This document shows positions 24,863-33,214 of a DNA stretch of 64,000 nt, one piece after another. Position numbers and translations under genes: made by a program. How positions within the stretch are numbered: the first letter of the stretch is position 1; every line of letters begins with the position of its first letter. This DNA comes from Irineochytrium annulatum (lineage: Eukaryota > Chytridiomycota > Chytridiomycetes > Chytridiales > Chytridiaceae): contig JADGJL010000002.1 of the NCBI GenBank assembly GCA_027600665.1, positions 186,001 to 250,000 of the forward strand, written 5' to 3'. The notes beneath the pieces are model-generated. The model made no database searches and was not told where the DNA came from. It was given only the letters and a program-made list of their open reading frames with translations.

Positions 24863-25010
24863 CGGTCTTGTCCCAAGCCAAGGACAAGAACTTGTACCGA
24901 TTGCCGGAATGGACAAGAACTTGTACCGATTTCCGATTAGATAAGTATCTAACTATGTTCAAAGCAATATCATTAAGCTAACGGGCAGAATAATTCAATA
25001 TTTTTATGGA
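24863..25010 (+). repeat. Family A repeat, copy 6, with doubled 3' unit and family B tail
   Basis: Begins inside the long hairpin (CGGTCTTGTCCCAAGCCAAGGACAAG...), lacks the terminator-like part, then carries two GGACAAGAACTTGTACCGATT units in tandem. From 24935 it is nearly identical to 335-410 and ends in GCTAACGGGCAGAATAATTCAA, the family B border. Confidence 0.8.
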
Positions 25011-25076
25011 ATATAACAATAAATGGTATTAGGGACGTCGTTTGTGATCTGCGAAAATAAGGCATAATCACTTTTC

Positions 25077-25817
25077 TTAGGCATAGTTTTGGGCATTCAG
25101 CTGTTTGAAAAGCTCGTCCCGCTCCTGGCGGGAAGCATTCGCGGAAATTTTGGAAAAGTCATAAGTTATTTCTTCTTCGCCTCGTGCCAATCCGGCCATA
25201 ACTTCGTCCGCAAAGAGGTCCACAGGAACGCCGGTAGTATTTGCCCCGGGAATGCCCAAATCGGTGTTCGTGAGCGTCGGAGAAATCTCGATGACTCTGA
25301 TTTGACCGTTGAACTGATGTCTCATCGATTGTGTATAGGAATGTAGGGCGGATTTCGTGGCGCTGTACACGGGGGCTGCAGCCAGCGGTACATGAGCCAG
25401 GGCGGAAGTCACATTTAAAATCGCTGCATCCTTTTGCTTAAGCAGATGAGATGTGAACAACCGGGTTAAGTGAATGGGCGCCCCTAAATTGGTTTTTACT
25501 TCCAAATCAATATGCGACCATGGCTCCACGCCATCATAATTCAGATAGTGCATGATCCCGGCATTGTTGAGTACAACGTTCAATTGGGGGAAATTACGGG
25601 TCACTTTTTCAAAAAGTGCAATGCGCTCCTCCTCTTTAGACACATCGCTAACATAAGTAACCAGTTCAGGATGGATGTCTTTTGCCTCCTGCAGCTTATC
25701 GGCTCTTCTGCCGGTGATGATTACTTTGTTGTCGTTTTTCAGGAATCTCGAGGCAAGCGCAAATCCGATACCAGTAGCACCGCCAGTGATCAGGATGGTG
25801 TTATTTTGTATATTCAT
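25077..25817 (-). CDS. Short-chain dehydrogenase (DltE-like)
   Basis: A 246-residue classical SDR: TGGATGIG cofactor motif (about 10-17), GRR after beta-2 suggesting NADP, NNAG at about 87-90, catalytic Ser in NVTSALA and YSATK at about 154-158. The C-terminus is polar (SRQERDELFKQLN), like DltE-type proteins. ATG 25817 follows AAAGGAGCGA. It is divergent from the XRE/MmyB-type regulator, the usual arrangement for SDR genes under such regulators. Confidence 0.9.
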   Translation of the reverse strand: MNIQNNTILITGGATGIGFALASRFLKNDNKVIITGRRADKLQEAKDIHPELVTYVSDVSKEEERIALFEKVTRNFPQLNVVLNNAGIMHYLNYDGVEPWSHIDLEVKTNLGAPIHLTRLFTSHLLKQKDAAILNVTSALAHVPLAAAPVYSATKSALHSYTQSMRHQFNGQIRVIEISPTLTNTDLGIPGANTTGVPVDLFADEVMAGLARGEEEITYDFSKISANASRQERDELFKQLNAQNYA

Positions 25818-25959
25818 TGAGTATCGCTCCTTTATTGTCTTATACTGTATCTGCTCGAAACCCATTGTATAATCAAGTTGAATGGATATGCAGAGGTGCA
25901 TTTATTCTAGTATTGTCACTACCAAGCTACGTTGGATGAACATAAGGAGGGGGATAAAC

Positions 25960-26856
25960 ATGCCGGAATTACAACCGAATCGCTACAGTGAATTGGCTCA
26001 ATTCCTGCGCAACCGCAGGGCACGTATATCACCAAAGCAGCTTGGCTTGCCTGAAGGGCGGCGGCGTACGCCGGGTCTTCGCAGGGCTGAGGTAGCGACG
26101 CTAGCAGGCATCAGCCTTGAATGGTATACCTATCTGGAGCAGGGGCGGGAAATTCATGTATCCATTGAAGTGCTTGAAAGCTTGGCGAGAGTGCTGCAGC
26201 TGGATGAAACGGAACGCAAGCATATGTTTCTGCTGGCTCACCGTCAGCATCCTCCCGAACGCCCCCGTTCTTTGGATGTGCAGGTTAGCCCGGTGATTCA
26301 GCGGCATCTTGATAGCCTGGGAACATCTCCCGCTGCGGCTATGGATGTCAGAATGAACATACTTGCCTGGAATGATGCATTCATTGCGCTTCAGGGCGAT
26401 TTTGTGAACCTGGAGGGCAATTCGGAAAGAGAGCGGAACTTTCTTTGGATTACGTTCACATCGGAATATTTTCGCACATTAAAAGGGGATCAGTGGGAGG
26501 CTCACGCCAGACGTACTACTGCCAGATTTCGGGCAGAATATGCAAAGTATGTGGATGATCCTTGGTGGGCTGAACAGGTTGAATTGTTAAGTGAGGCAAG
26601 CCCCGAATTCAAAGAGTACTGGCAGAGCTATGAAGTATTGGATGCTTACGATGCACATAAAATCATGTATCATCCAGAGGCAGGCATATTGAACTTTGAC
26701 CATCTCACACTGCAACCTTTAGAATCCCCAGAGCTTGAAATATCGGTCCAAGTGCCGCTTCCGGATGGCACAGCCGGAAAGATTCAAGTGCTGATGGAGG
26801 ATCGGAGTAAAAAGAGTTTTGTAAGGGAGAGTGGTTTCGAGGATCTTATTATTTAG
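25960..26856 (+). CDS. XRE family regulator with MmyB-like ligand domain
   Basis: A 298-residue regulator. HTH at about 10-75 (LAQFLRNRRARISPKQLGLP..RRRTPGLRRAEVATLAGISLEWYTYLEQGR), then the MmyB/MLTR-type PAS-like domain (NILAWNDAF..., ending with LTLQPLESPELEISVQVPLP). Known members bind fatty-acyl ligands and control a divergent SDR. AAGGAGGGGGA precedes ATG 25960. Confidence 0.92.
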   Translation: MPELQPNRYSELAQFLRNRRARISPKQLGLPEGRRRTPGLRRAEVATLAGISLEWYTYLEQGREIHVSIEVLESLARVLQLDETERKHMFLLAHRQHPPERPRSLDVQVSPVIQRHLDSLGTSPAAAMDVRMNILAWNDAFIALQGDFVNLEGNSERERNFLWITFTSEYFRTLKGDQWEAHARRTTARFRAEYAKYVDDPWWAEQVELLSEASPEFKEYWQSYEVLDAYDAHKIMYHPEAGILNFDHLTLQPLESPELEISVQVPLPDGTAGKIQVLMEDRSKKSFVRESGFEDLII

Positions 26857-26913
26857 CAGATGAGATGTTGCACATTTTTGATTGGAAGTACAAGATTCGT
26901 TTACGGCTCAAAG

Positions 26914-26959
26914 AAAGAGTCCATGTTTTGTTACCCTGTTCAACAAAACAGGACTCTTT
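26914..26959. terminator. Bidirectional-type terminator hairpin
   Basis: AAAGAGTCC.TGTTTTGTT pairs with AACAAAAC.GGACTCTTT. Runs of A and T on either side let it work in both directions. It follows the XRE regulator. Confidence 0.8.
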
Positions 26960-27032
26960 CAAACAGTGGGTACAAAAGTAATATCAATTACGTATCAAAG
27001 ACGTTAAAAATATATCTTTTTATAACATCTCC

Positions 27033-27209
27033 TTGGGGTTGATTAAGAGGGTAATATTCGGAATATGTATCAATTTGGATCCAAAAGCAGCTCCTGCAGC
27101 CAGGTTCATTTTGTTGTCTATGGGTCATTTTAAGGAAACGGCTATCTTTAATCGACGAAGTCCAGCATACGAGCGTTTTGATTTTCATAGAAAAGAAATA
27201 ATGATTTGA
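27033..27209 (+). pseudogene. Coding fragment, unrecognised
   Basis: A 58-codon frame without a start signal includes DPKAAPAARFILLSMGHFKETAIFNRRSPAYERFDFHRKE. The residue pattern looks like real protein. No family is recognised. Confidence 0.25.
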
Positions 27210-27255
27210 CATTTTCGAAAACCTAGTATTGTAAGATCAATACGGCTCGCGATGC

Positions 27256-27702
27256 TTATAATAATTTTTCCATAGCCATCACGTCCACAAATTTCCCCTC
27301 TAGAATACCTTGATTCTGAAATACACCTACTTCTCGATATCCAGCTTTGTGATATAAGCTCTGACCTAGCGTGTTAAATGGAAAGGTAAAAAGAACAAAC
27401 TTATAAAAGTTATTCTGATTACCGATTTCCTCTAATCTCTGAAGTAACTGTTTTCCGACCCCTTTACCGTGATGATCACGATGAATATAAATGGAGAGGT
27501 CACCGACACCGTCATATGCGCTTCTAGGGTTATATGAATTGATAGAAGCCCATCCAACCACTTGATCATTCTGTTCGGCTATAAGTACCGAGTAACGTCC
27601 CTGGTGCTTGTTAAACCATTCAGACATGTAAGCTTCATCTTTTATATCTGTTTCTAGCGTGGCAATACGGTCTTCAATACCTTGGTTATAAATAGTCAGC
27701 AC
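27256..27702 (-). pseudogene. GNAT acetyltransferase with its start displaced by a tandem duplication
   Basis: About 148 codons of a GNAT enzyme of the phosphinothricin-acetyltransferase group: LTIYNQGIEDRIATLET, the acetyl-CoA loop HHGKGVGKQLL, and the C-terminal LYHKAGYREVGVF. The usual 10-15 residues before LTIYNQG are missing. At this point a 22-bp tandem duplication repeats the codons for that motif and shifts the frame. Translation could still begin at a GTG made by the junction (27702), but there is no good binding site. The rest of the gene is intact. Confidence 0.65.
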
Positions 27703-27722
27703 CTTGGTTATAAATAGTCAGC
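27679..27722. repeat. Perfect 22-bp tandem duplication
   Basis: Positions 27679-27700 and 27701-27722 are identical. The unit encodes part of the LTIYNQG segment of the GNAT gene, and the second copy breaks its upstream frame. Confidence 0.9.
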
Positions 27723-27940
27723 TTATGCTTGATCAATCCAATTTGGGTAAACGATTATTGCAAAAAAGCAGTGACGGTGTCCTTGATACAGGTATATACA
27801 AAAATGCTTTCGATCAAGGTAAGCTGGATGCCAAACTGATGTTTAAAGCTTTTACGGAAAACCGTGGCAGACCTCATTTGCGACTGCGACGATTCGAGGT
27901 TCTGGGAAAGACGCGAAAAAAGCTGTACAATCGCTTGTGA
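27723..27940 (+). other. Open frame of unknown origin
   Basis: A plus-strand frame reads DQSNLGKRLLQKSSDGVLDTGIYKN...RPHLRLRRFEVLGKTRKKLYNRL. No start signal. The basic end recalls a nucleic-acid-binding protein, but no transposase signature is visible. May be a gene fragment. Confidence 0.2.
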
Positions 27941-28011
27941 AAAGAATGTGAGCTATCGAATTTCAGGAGGATGTTATAATTGGTAATTATAACTATTCTC
28001 GAGGTGACTAA

Positions 28012-28205
28012 ATGAAGGTACACTTTTGTATACCGCAGCACAACTTAATGATGCAATCATCAAACAATGGCATGTAGAGGTGTATCAGCATGATGAATTA
28101 TTAGATCAAGGTGGAGTCATTAAGTATCAAACGAACGTTATAGTTAATATGAAAGACGGTCATTATTTTATTAAGTCAAAATGTGAATTTTTAGTTCGAG
28201 AGTAA
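28012..28205 (+). pseudogene. Small gene with a frameshift after its start
   Basis: GAGGTGACTAA leads to ATG 28012, whose own frame soon stops. The coding frame starts one base off (from 28017): GTLLYTAAQLNDAIIKQWHVEVYQHDELLDQGGVIKYQTNVIVNMKDGHYFIKSKCEFLVRE, given here as GTLLYTAAQLND...FLVRE in meaning, about 62 codons. Loss of a single base behind ATGAA explains it. A terminator overlaps the stop. Family unrecognised. Confidence 0.55.
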
Positions 28206-28234
28206 AGTCGGTAATCTTTATTGCCGACTTTTTT
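28205..28234 (+). terminator. Rho-independent terminator
   Basis: AAGTCGG.TAA / TTG.CCGACTT with a T run, directly at the stop of the small frameshifted gene. Confidence 0.85.
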
Positions 28235-28265
28235 GATGCACTAAAATTCCTTATATTCGTATTTG

Positions 28266-28298
28266 CTTATATAAGTGATTAATAATATGCTTATATCA
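28266..28298. promoter_or_regulatory. Candidate ArsR operator
   Basis: CTTATATAAG (28266-28275) and the related CTTATATCATT (28291-28301) lie 40-70 bases before arsR. ArsR repressors bind A/T-rich dyads overlapping their own promoter, so this is the likely site. Confidence 0.5.
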
Positions 28299-28338
28299 TT
28301 AAATGAAGCCGACAAGACTAAGCACAGGGGGTGTACAT

Positions 28339-28668
28339 ATGGAACAAAACATTCAGGAGATGGCTGAGGCGTATAAGTTATTAGCTGATAAAACACGTTT
28401 GACCATCATTGCGCTACTTCAGGAACAGGAACTTTGTGTATGTGATATCACAGACATTATTGGCATGTCACAACCAAACGCCAGTCAGCATCTTCGAAAA
28501 CTAAAGGCAGCTGGTCTCCTTAATGAAAAGAAAAAAGGGCAGTGGGTGTACTACTCTCTTAATTCAGATGCAGAAGCATATGTTCAGTGTGTGTATCCGT
28601 ATCTGCCATCCATGAAAGATAAAATAGCAGGATTGAAAAACTGCTGCGTTCCTCAGGAGGAAGCATGA
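28339..28668 (+). CDS. arsR: ArsR arsenical-resistance repressor
   Basis: A 109-residue winged-helix repressor. The recognition helix region reads [19 protein letters not shown], and ELCVCD (about 33-38) gives the vicinal Cys pair that binds As(III)/Sb(III) in classical ArsR. ATG 28339 follows CACAGGGGG. It overlaps arsB by four bases (ATGA), the start of the ars operon. Confidence 0.93.
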   Translation: MEQNIQEMAEAYKLLADKTRLTIIALLQEQELCVCDITDIIGMSQPNASQHLRKLKAAGLLNEKKKGQWVYYSLNSDAEAYVQCVYPYLPSMKDKIAGLKNCCVPQEEA

Positions 28669-30092
28669 CCATTATCGCTATTCTAATCTTTCTACTTACA
28701 CTGACTTTTGTGATTTGGCAACCTAAGGGGCTTAATATTGGATGGTCAGCGTCAGCTGGAGCTGTCCTTGCACTTCTTTTTGGAGTCGTCAGTCTATCCG
28801 ATGTAGGTACGGTCACAGGGATCGTATGGAACGCCACGCTTGCTTTTGTAGCTATTATTTTAATTTCACTGATTTTAGATGAAATCAAATTTTTTGAATG
28901 GGCTGCACTACACATGGCAAGGCTCGCAAGAGGTAACGGTAAGTTGATGTTCATTTATGTTGTGCTGCTTGGGGCAGGGGTGGCAGCGTTCTTTGCAAAT
29001 GACGGTGCCGCACTGATCTTAACGCCTATTGTGCTGGCTATGGTCAGAGCGCTCAAATTTGATCAAAAGATGATTTTACCTTTTATCATCGCAAGTGGTT
29101 TTATTGCAGATACAACTTCACTTCCGCTCGTCGTTAGCAACCTCGTCAATATCGTTTCTGCCGATTACTTTGGCATTGGCTTTGTGGAGTATGCAAGTCG
29201 TATGATTGTTCCCAATTTCTTTTCAATATTAGCGAGTCTTCTGGTCTTATTCTTGTTCTTTAGAAAGAGTATTCCAGGGAACTACGAAGTCAGTCAGCTC
29301 AAAAAGCCAGCCGAAGCGATCAAGGATAAGAAACTGTTCAACATATCTTGGGTGATCTTAGCTGTGCTACTGGTTGCGTACTTGATGAGCGAGTTCATTC
29401 AAGTTCCGGTGTCTGTAGTCGCTGGGGTTATTGCAATCTTGTTTATTTTAGCTGCAAGGCGGAGTCACGCTATTCAAACGTGGAGGCTCATTAAAGGAGC
29501 TCCATGGGCAGTCGTGATTTTCTCCATTGGTATGTACGTCGTGGTTTACGGACTACGAAATGTGGGATTGACAGTTGAACTTGGGAAGGTCATTCAAGTT
29601 ATCGCCGACAAGGGACTTTACATCTCCACACTTGGTATGGGTTTTCTGGCTGCTATATTATCTTCGGTTATGAACAATATGCCGACAGTGATGATTGATG
29701 CGCTTGCTATTGATGGAACCAATACGCAAGGGGTCATTCGGGAATCGCTGATTTATGCCAATATTATCGGCAGTGACTTGGGTCCAAAAATCACACCGAT
29801 CGGATCGCTCGCCACACTTTTGTGGCTACATGTACTGTCCCGTAAGGATGTAAAAATCAAGTGGGGAAGTTATTTCAAAATTGGGATTGTGCTCACTATT
29901 CCAACACTCTTTATTACGTTAACAGGACTATATTTGTGGCTACACTTGATTCATTCAACAAGCATAAACGTTTGGTTAATGATTGGCGTTATTGCAGTAG
30001 CATTGGTTGTTATCGCAATGATCATAAAAACGTTAATTAACTCACTCAAAAATGGGCGAAGCGAAAGTACAAGTAAGCCAAACCAAAGATAA
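28665..30092 (+). CDS. arsB: Arsenite efflux membrane protein ArsB
   Basis: A 475-residue transporter of the ArsB/NhaD group with about twelve hydrophobic segments. Hallmarks include [16 protein letters not shown] (about 105-120), [19 protein letters not shown] and the second-half [11 protein letters not shown]. The C-terminal 30-40 residues extend past the last helix with a basic tail. Extrudes arsenite and antimonite. Translation is coupled to arsR by overlap. Confidence 0.93.
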   Translation: MTIIAILIFLLTLTFVIWQPKGLNIGWSASAGAVLALLFGVVSLSDVGTVTGIVWNATLAFVAIILISLILDEIKFFEWAALHMARLARGNGKLMFIYVVLLGAGVAAFFANDGAALILTPIVLAMVRALKFDQKMILPFIIASGFIADTTSLPLVVSNLVNIVSADYFGIGFVEYASRMIVPNFFSILASLLVLFLFFRKSIPGNYEVSQLKKPAEAIKDKKLFNISWVILAVLLVAYLMSEFIQVPVSVVAGVIAILFILAARRSHAIQTWRLIKGAPWAVVIFSIGMYVVVYGLRNVGLTVELGKVIQVIADKGLYISTLGMGFLAAILSSVMNNMPTVMIDALAIDGTNTQGVIRESLIYANIIGSDLGPKITPIGSLATLLWLHVLSRKDVKIKWGSYFKIGIVLTIPTLFITLTGLYLWLHLIHSTSINVWLMIGVIAVALVVIAMIIKTLINSLKNGRSESTSKPNQR

Positions 30093-30107
30093 AGGAGATC
30101 AGTAATC

Positions 30108-30347
30108 ATGAACAATAAACCACTTGTTTACTTTTTATGTACAGGAAACTCTTGCAGAAGCCAAATCGCCGATGGATTTTTGAAGGCACTTGGTAGTGAT
30201 AAATATGACAAAGCTGAAAGATGGCACTGGGGATTCGATGATCCAGCCAAGGCGACAGGTACAGAGGAAGAAATCACAGCTACATTCGCTGAGGTTCGCG
30301 ATTCAATTAAAGCTCGTATCGAGCAATTCTTGAAAGAAGGTAAGTAA
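30108..30347 (+). CDS. Arsenate reductase ArsC with in-frame internal deletion
   Basis: Only 79 residues, against about 139 for thioredoxin-coupled ArsC. The N-terminus (VYFLCTGNSCRSQIADGFLKALG) keeps the phosphatase-like loop with the nucleophile Cys, and the C-terminus (HWGFDDPAKATGTEEE...) is normal. The roughly 60 residues between them are missing, including the two cysteines that relay the disulfide. The reading frame is kept and the AAAGGAG site is good, so a product is likely made, but arsenate reduction by the known mechanism should fail. Confidence 0.85.
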   Translation: MNNKPLVYFLCTGNSCRSQIADGFLKALGSDKYDKAERWHWGFDDPAKATGTEEEITATFAEVRDSIKARIEQFLKEGK

Positions 30348-30348
30348 A

Positions 30349-30786
30349 ATGGATCACGCAGAAAAGAAATATCATGCACTTATTGCTGAACAAGTTTTTA
30401 TGGGCGGAGCTGCCGACGTAGAGGCAATGGTTCTTAACGAAGGCATTGAAGTCGTGGTGGATCTTCGAGAAGAAGCAACAGAGTGCGCGTATCCAACAGA
30501 TCATGTGAAGTGGGTAAAGATTCCGCTTGATGACGATACGAAAGAACATGAAGCCGAGCTTTTCAAACAAGCCATTGATGAGGTTGTTGGAGCGTATAAC
30601 GCTGGCAAGAAAGTTGCCTTTCACTGTGGAGGAGGCAAGGGAAGAACGGGTACCGTTGCAGCCGGGATATTATTAAAGCTAGGGTTGGCAAATACGTTTG
30701 AGGATGCTGAAATAAAGGCAAAAAGCATCAGAAGTATCATTAATATTAAGCCGGTGCAAAAGGATTTATTAAATAAAATATTCTGA
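30349..30786 (+). CDS. Dual-specificity/tyrosine phosphatase-like protein in the ars operon
   Basis: A 145-residue protein with the Cys-based phosphatase loop HCGGGKGRTGTVAAG (HCxxGxxRTG, Cys at about residue 93) and an aspartate-rich loop upstream (IPLDDDT) that could hold the general acid. It starts one base behind the arsC stop. Similar phosphatases accompany ars genes in related bacteria; the role is not established. Family B repeat follows. Confidence 0.8.
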   Translation: MDHAEKKYHALIAEQVFMGGAADVEAMVLNEGIEVVVDLREEATECAYPTDHVKWVKIPLDDDTKEHEAELFKQAIDEVVGAYNAGKKVAFHCGGGKGRTGTVAAGILLKLGLANTFEDAEIKAKSIRSIINIKPVQKDLLNKIF

Positions 30787-30801
30787 AACAAGGCTTTTAA
30801 T

Positions 30802-30885
30802 CGTTACGCTAACGAGAAACGATAGTACAATAAAACTAAGAAAGTAGCTGATCGATTTGATCGGCTGCTTTTCTTTAACTAACAT
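30802..30885 (+). repeat. Family B repeat, copy 5
   Basis: GCTAACGAGAAACGATAGTACAATAA border, hairpin AGTAGCTGATC / GATCGGCTGCT with TTTT (30843-30872), degenerate end border. It ends the ars operon and is the last copy of either repeat family in the window. Confidence 0.75.
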
Positions 30886-31105
30886 AGATTCATGTCATGA
30901 GGGAGAGAAGTAATTCAAAGAATCTAAATTACGCATAGCTCCAGTTGGGTGAAATCTATAAGGAACATATTTAGGACATCAAATTAGAGCTAAAGATCTG
31001 CATTAAACATATGTACAAAATACGAGTTTTGTGAAACAGTACCAATGATTTAAAAGCTGCACAGTGATTTTAACCCTGTACAGCCAATTCTTATAAGCAT
31101 TCAGT

Positions 31106-31504
31106 TTAATCCCAGACTACTTCTGTTCCTGCAATAAAATCATGAATCGCACGTCGATCCTCACGTAAACCAACCATAAAAGCACTCACAATAACTCCGA
31201 TACCCAAAGTTATTACATACACAAGTCCAGCCACAACAACTCGCATCAGCATCGTACCAATTTTTGGCGGTTCATGTGTATCGTATTTACGGATTCGAAT
31301 TCCACATATACGTTTTCCAATGGTTCGGCCATACCAGTAAACTGGTAATAAAATTGAATATATCGCACTAAGTAATTTGGCAATCGGTTCATCCGTATCA
31401 AAATTACCCGTAACCACACCTGCAATAATAACTAACGGAATTGAAATAATAAGACTATCCAATACATTTGCTCCTAATCTAATCCAAAAACCTGCTTTAT
31501 ACAA
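31106..31504 (-). CDS. RDD family membrane protein
   Basis: A 132-residue protein with the RDD signature: AGFWIRLGANVLDSLIISIP at the start, then YWYGRTIGKRICGIRIR, and three hydrophobic segments. TTG 31504 is chosen because GGAGGA stands 7 bases before it; the TTG at 31519 lies in front of that site. Some RDD proteins move Na+ or compatible solutes, but the family's function is mostly unknown. Confidence 0.8.
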   Translation of the reverse strand: MYKAGFWIRLGANVLDSLIISIPLVIIAGVVTGNFDTDEPIAKLLSAIYSILLPVYWYGRTIGKRICGIRIRKYDTHEPPKIGTMLMRVVVAGLVYVITLGIGVIVSAFMVGLREDRRAIHDFIAGTEVVWD

Positions 31505-31804
31505 AATGTTTTCCTCCAAACTACAATTTTAAACTAAATTTCTAAATTACTTCCTGAACTCCCTTCATTAAAATATCTAACTTTATGTACACAACTCAAA
31601 TAGTATAACAGAAAATTTTACCTTTTCACGATAAAACTCCTATTTCATTTTAATTGCAACCTTTGTGAATTTTATAACAAACTTCGAATTAACTTAATTG
31701 CTGTTCACACTGCTTACTCTTATCCTTTCTAATATTTAGCTTCTGAGTCTCCAATAAATACACCATAATAATTATGTAAACCAAGAAAATCTACTCAACA
31801 TTTG

Positions 31805-32269
31805 TTAAGTAGCCTTCTGTTCGTTCTGCGTCTGCCCTCTTCGCCAAATCTTATACTCCACAATGGCATAGACTAAACCGGCGATGGCAAATATCCATAT
31901 CGATGTCATTCGGTTCAGATGGTATCCATTCACGAAATATGGATTGTACATGAGATCAAAAACCCACAGCCCGCCCCATCCAAACCCAATCATATAGATG
32001 ATAGTTCTCATCATAGGAAAGCATACATATTTCCGCAGCAGCCATGAGATCGGGATAAGAATAACAACATGAAAAACGACTAAATAGTGACCAAATCCCA
32101 GGATAAGCGACAAAATATATATCAAGCCCCCTAGATTACGTAAGCCGTAATACTCTGTCGTTGTAATATGGTACCCTTCAATCCTCTCAAGAACGATAAG
32201 TGCTGTAAAGAAGATCCCGATAAATATCAGTCCTAATACCATGTAACGTTGAACCGCGTTCACCAACAT
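31805..32269 (-). CDS. Hypothetical four-helix membrane protein
   Basis: A 154-residue protein with about four hydrophobic segments (VLGLIFIGIFFTALIVL; GGLIYILSLILGFGHYLVVFHVVILIPI; a third after the RKYVCFPMMRT stretch; a last near SIWIFAIAGLVYAIVEY) and a charged C-terminus. GGGGTGATCTG precedes the ATG. I do not recognise the family. Confidence 0.6.
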   Translation of the reverse strand: MLVNAVQRYMVLGLIFIGIFFTALIVLERIEGYHITTTEYYGLRNLGGLIYILSLILGFGHYLVVFHVVILIPISWLLRKYVCFPMMRTIIYMIGFGWGGLWVFDLMYNPYFVNGYHLNRMTSIWIFAIAGLVYAIVEYKIWRRGQTQNEQKAT

Positions 32270-32407
32270 CAGATCACCCCAATGTCTAAACGCAGCCAGG
32301 ATCGTTCAAGTTACATGATTTCGAACAAATTACACAATTACACATAGGCGTTATTAGGTTATGTTAATGTTAAAGTTAATCCATCGTAAATTGCTCTCAT
32401 CCAACGA

Positions 32408-33005
32408 CTACTTCTGACCTTCCAGAATCATCGTATCCAGGCGGTCCATAAGCTCATTTTATAGATCTTTTCATTCTTCACTGCATTCATGTTATTCAAC
32501 ACCTTGCTATCTACCATTTTATTCTCGCTATTCTCCATCAATAGCAGACGATCCGGATTAAAGGTAGCCAGAGACTCCAGTGCGATCTGTTTACCGCCCC
32601 AGCCCTCTGGATCAGGGATCCCCCTCTGTGCGCTTCAGGCCCCATTCACCGTATAACATCTCAGCTGCCCCTTTATATGAATAGACGACCGGGTTGTTTG
32701 GATATGTCTCAATTACGGCAAAGGATCCACCATGTACAGCCCCCTCCAGCTTTTGTTTCCACTCTACAGATTTCGCATCATACTTGGCCAGATATTCATC
32801 CTTCTTGCTTTCTTCTCAATTGTAGGTCCCATGATGCCTTCCAACCCAATGGAAGCTGACTTCAATTCATCAAAAGAACGACGCAGCCGTTCAAAACGTT
32901 TGCCCCCCATATTGTGGGTATCTTGATCTCACGAATACCACTCAGATATTCATGCAGCCGACTGTCGGCTTCATTTTTGATTCTATTTACAATTCTCGCC
33001 AACCA
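32408..33005 (-). pseudogene. Iron-siderophore ABC substrate-binding protein pseudogene
   Basis: Pieces in several minus-strand frames: FERLRRSFDELKSASIGLEGIMGP, GAVHGGSFAVIETYPNNPVVYSYKG, AAEMLYGEWGLKRTEG, then PDPEGWGGKQIALESLATFNPDRLLL and a final EGQK stop. This follows the late half of FecB/BtuF-like proteins (a FAVIE segment, YGE, then LSLE.L...PD.ifl). At least three frameshifts. The N-terminal half and lipobox are missing. Confidence 0.6.
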
Positions 33006-33163
33006 AAAGAAGTGTCGTCGGAGAAAATTTTCGTTTTTTTATTGTATAGACAAATGTGACTTTTTCGATCTTTAACTCCCGTAATATTTTCCATTTATTA
33101 TGGTTAAATATGAGAAGTAGTTACTTATATCATTAAACTGTCGCCTATTGAATCCAACTGCTG

Positions 33164-33199
33164 GTATGTTATGATACATTTTAAAATGTTATAACATAC
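33164..33199. promoter_or_regulatory. Long palindrome upstream of the XRE-cupin gene
   Basis: GTATGTTAT (33164-33172) and ATAACATAC (33191-33199) flank CATTTTAAAATG, giving nested dyads just before the ribosome binding site. The likely use is autoregulation by the XRE-cupin protein encoded next. Confidence 0.6.
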
Positions 33200-33214
33200 A
33201 AAAGGAGTGATGCA

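Noticed and set aside
45..25010. CRISPR array
   Set aside because: The repeats are dispersed singly over 25 kb with no regular spacers and no cas genes.
27723..27940. Possible transposase fragment
   Set aside because: The basic C-terminal end suggested it, but no DDE, IS200/IS605 or other transposase motif and no terminal repeats could be found.
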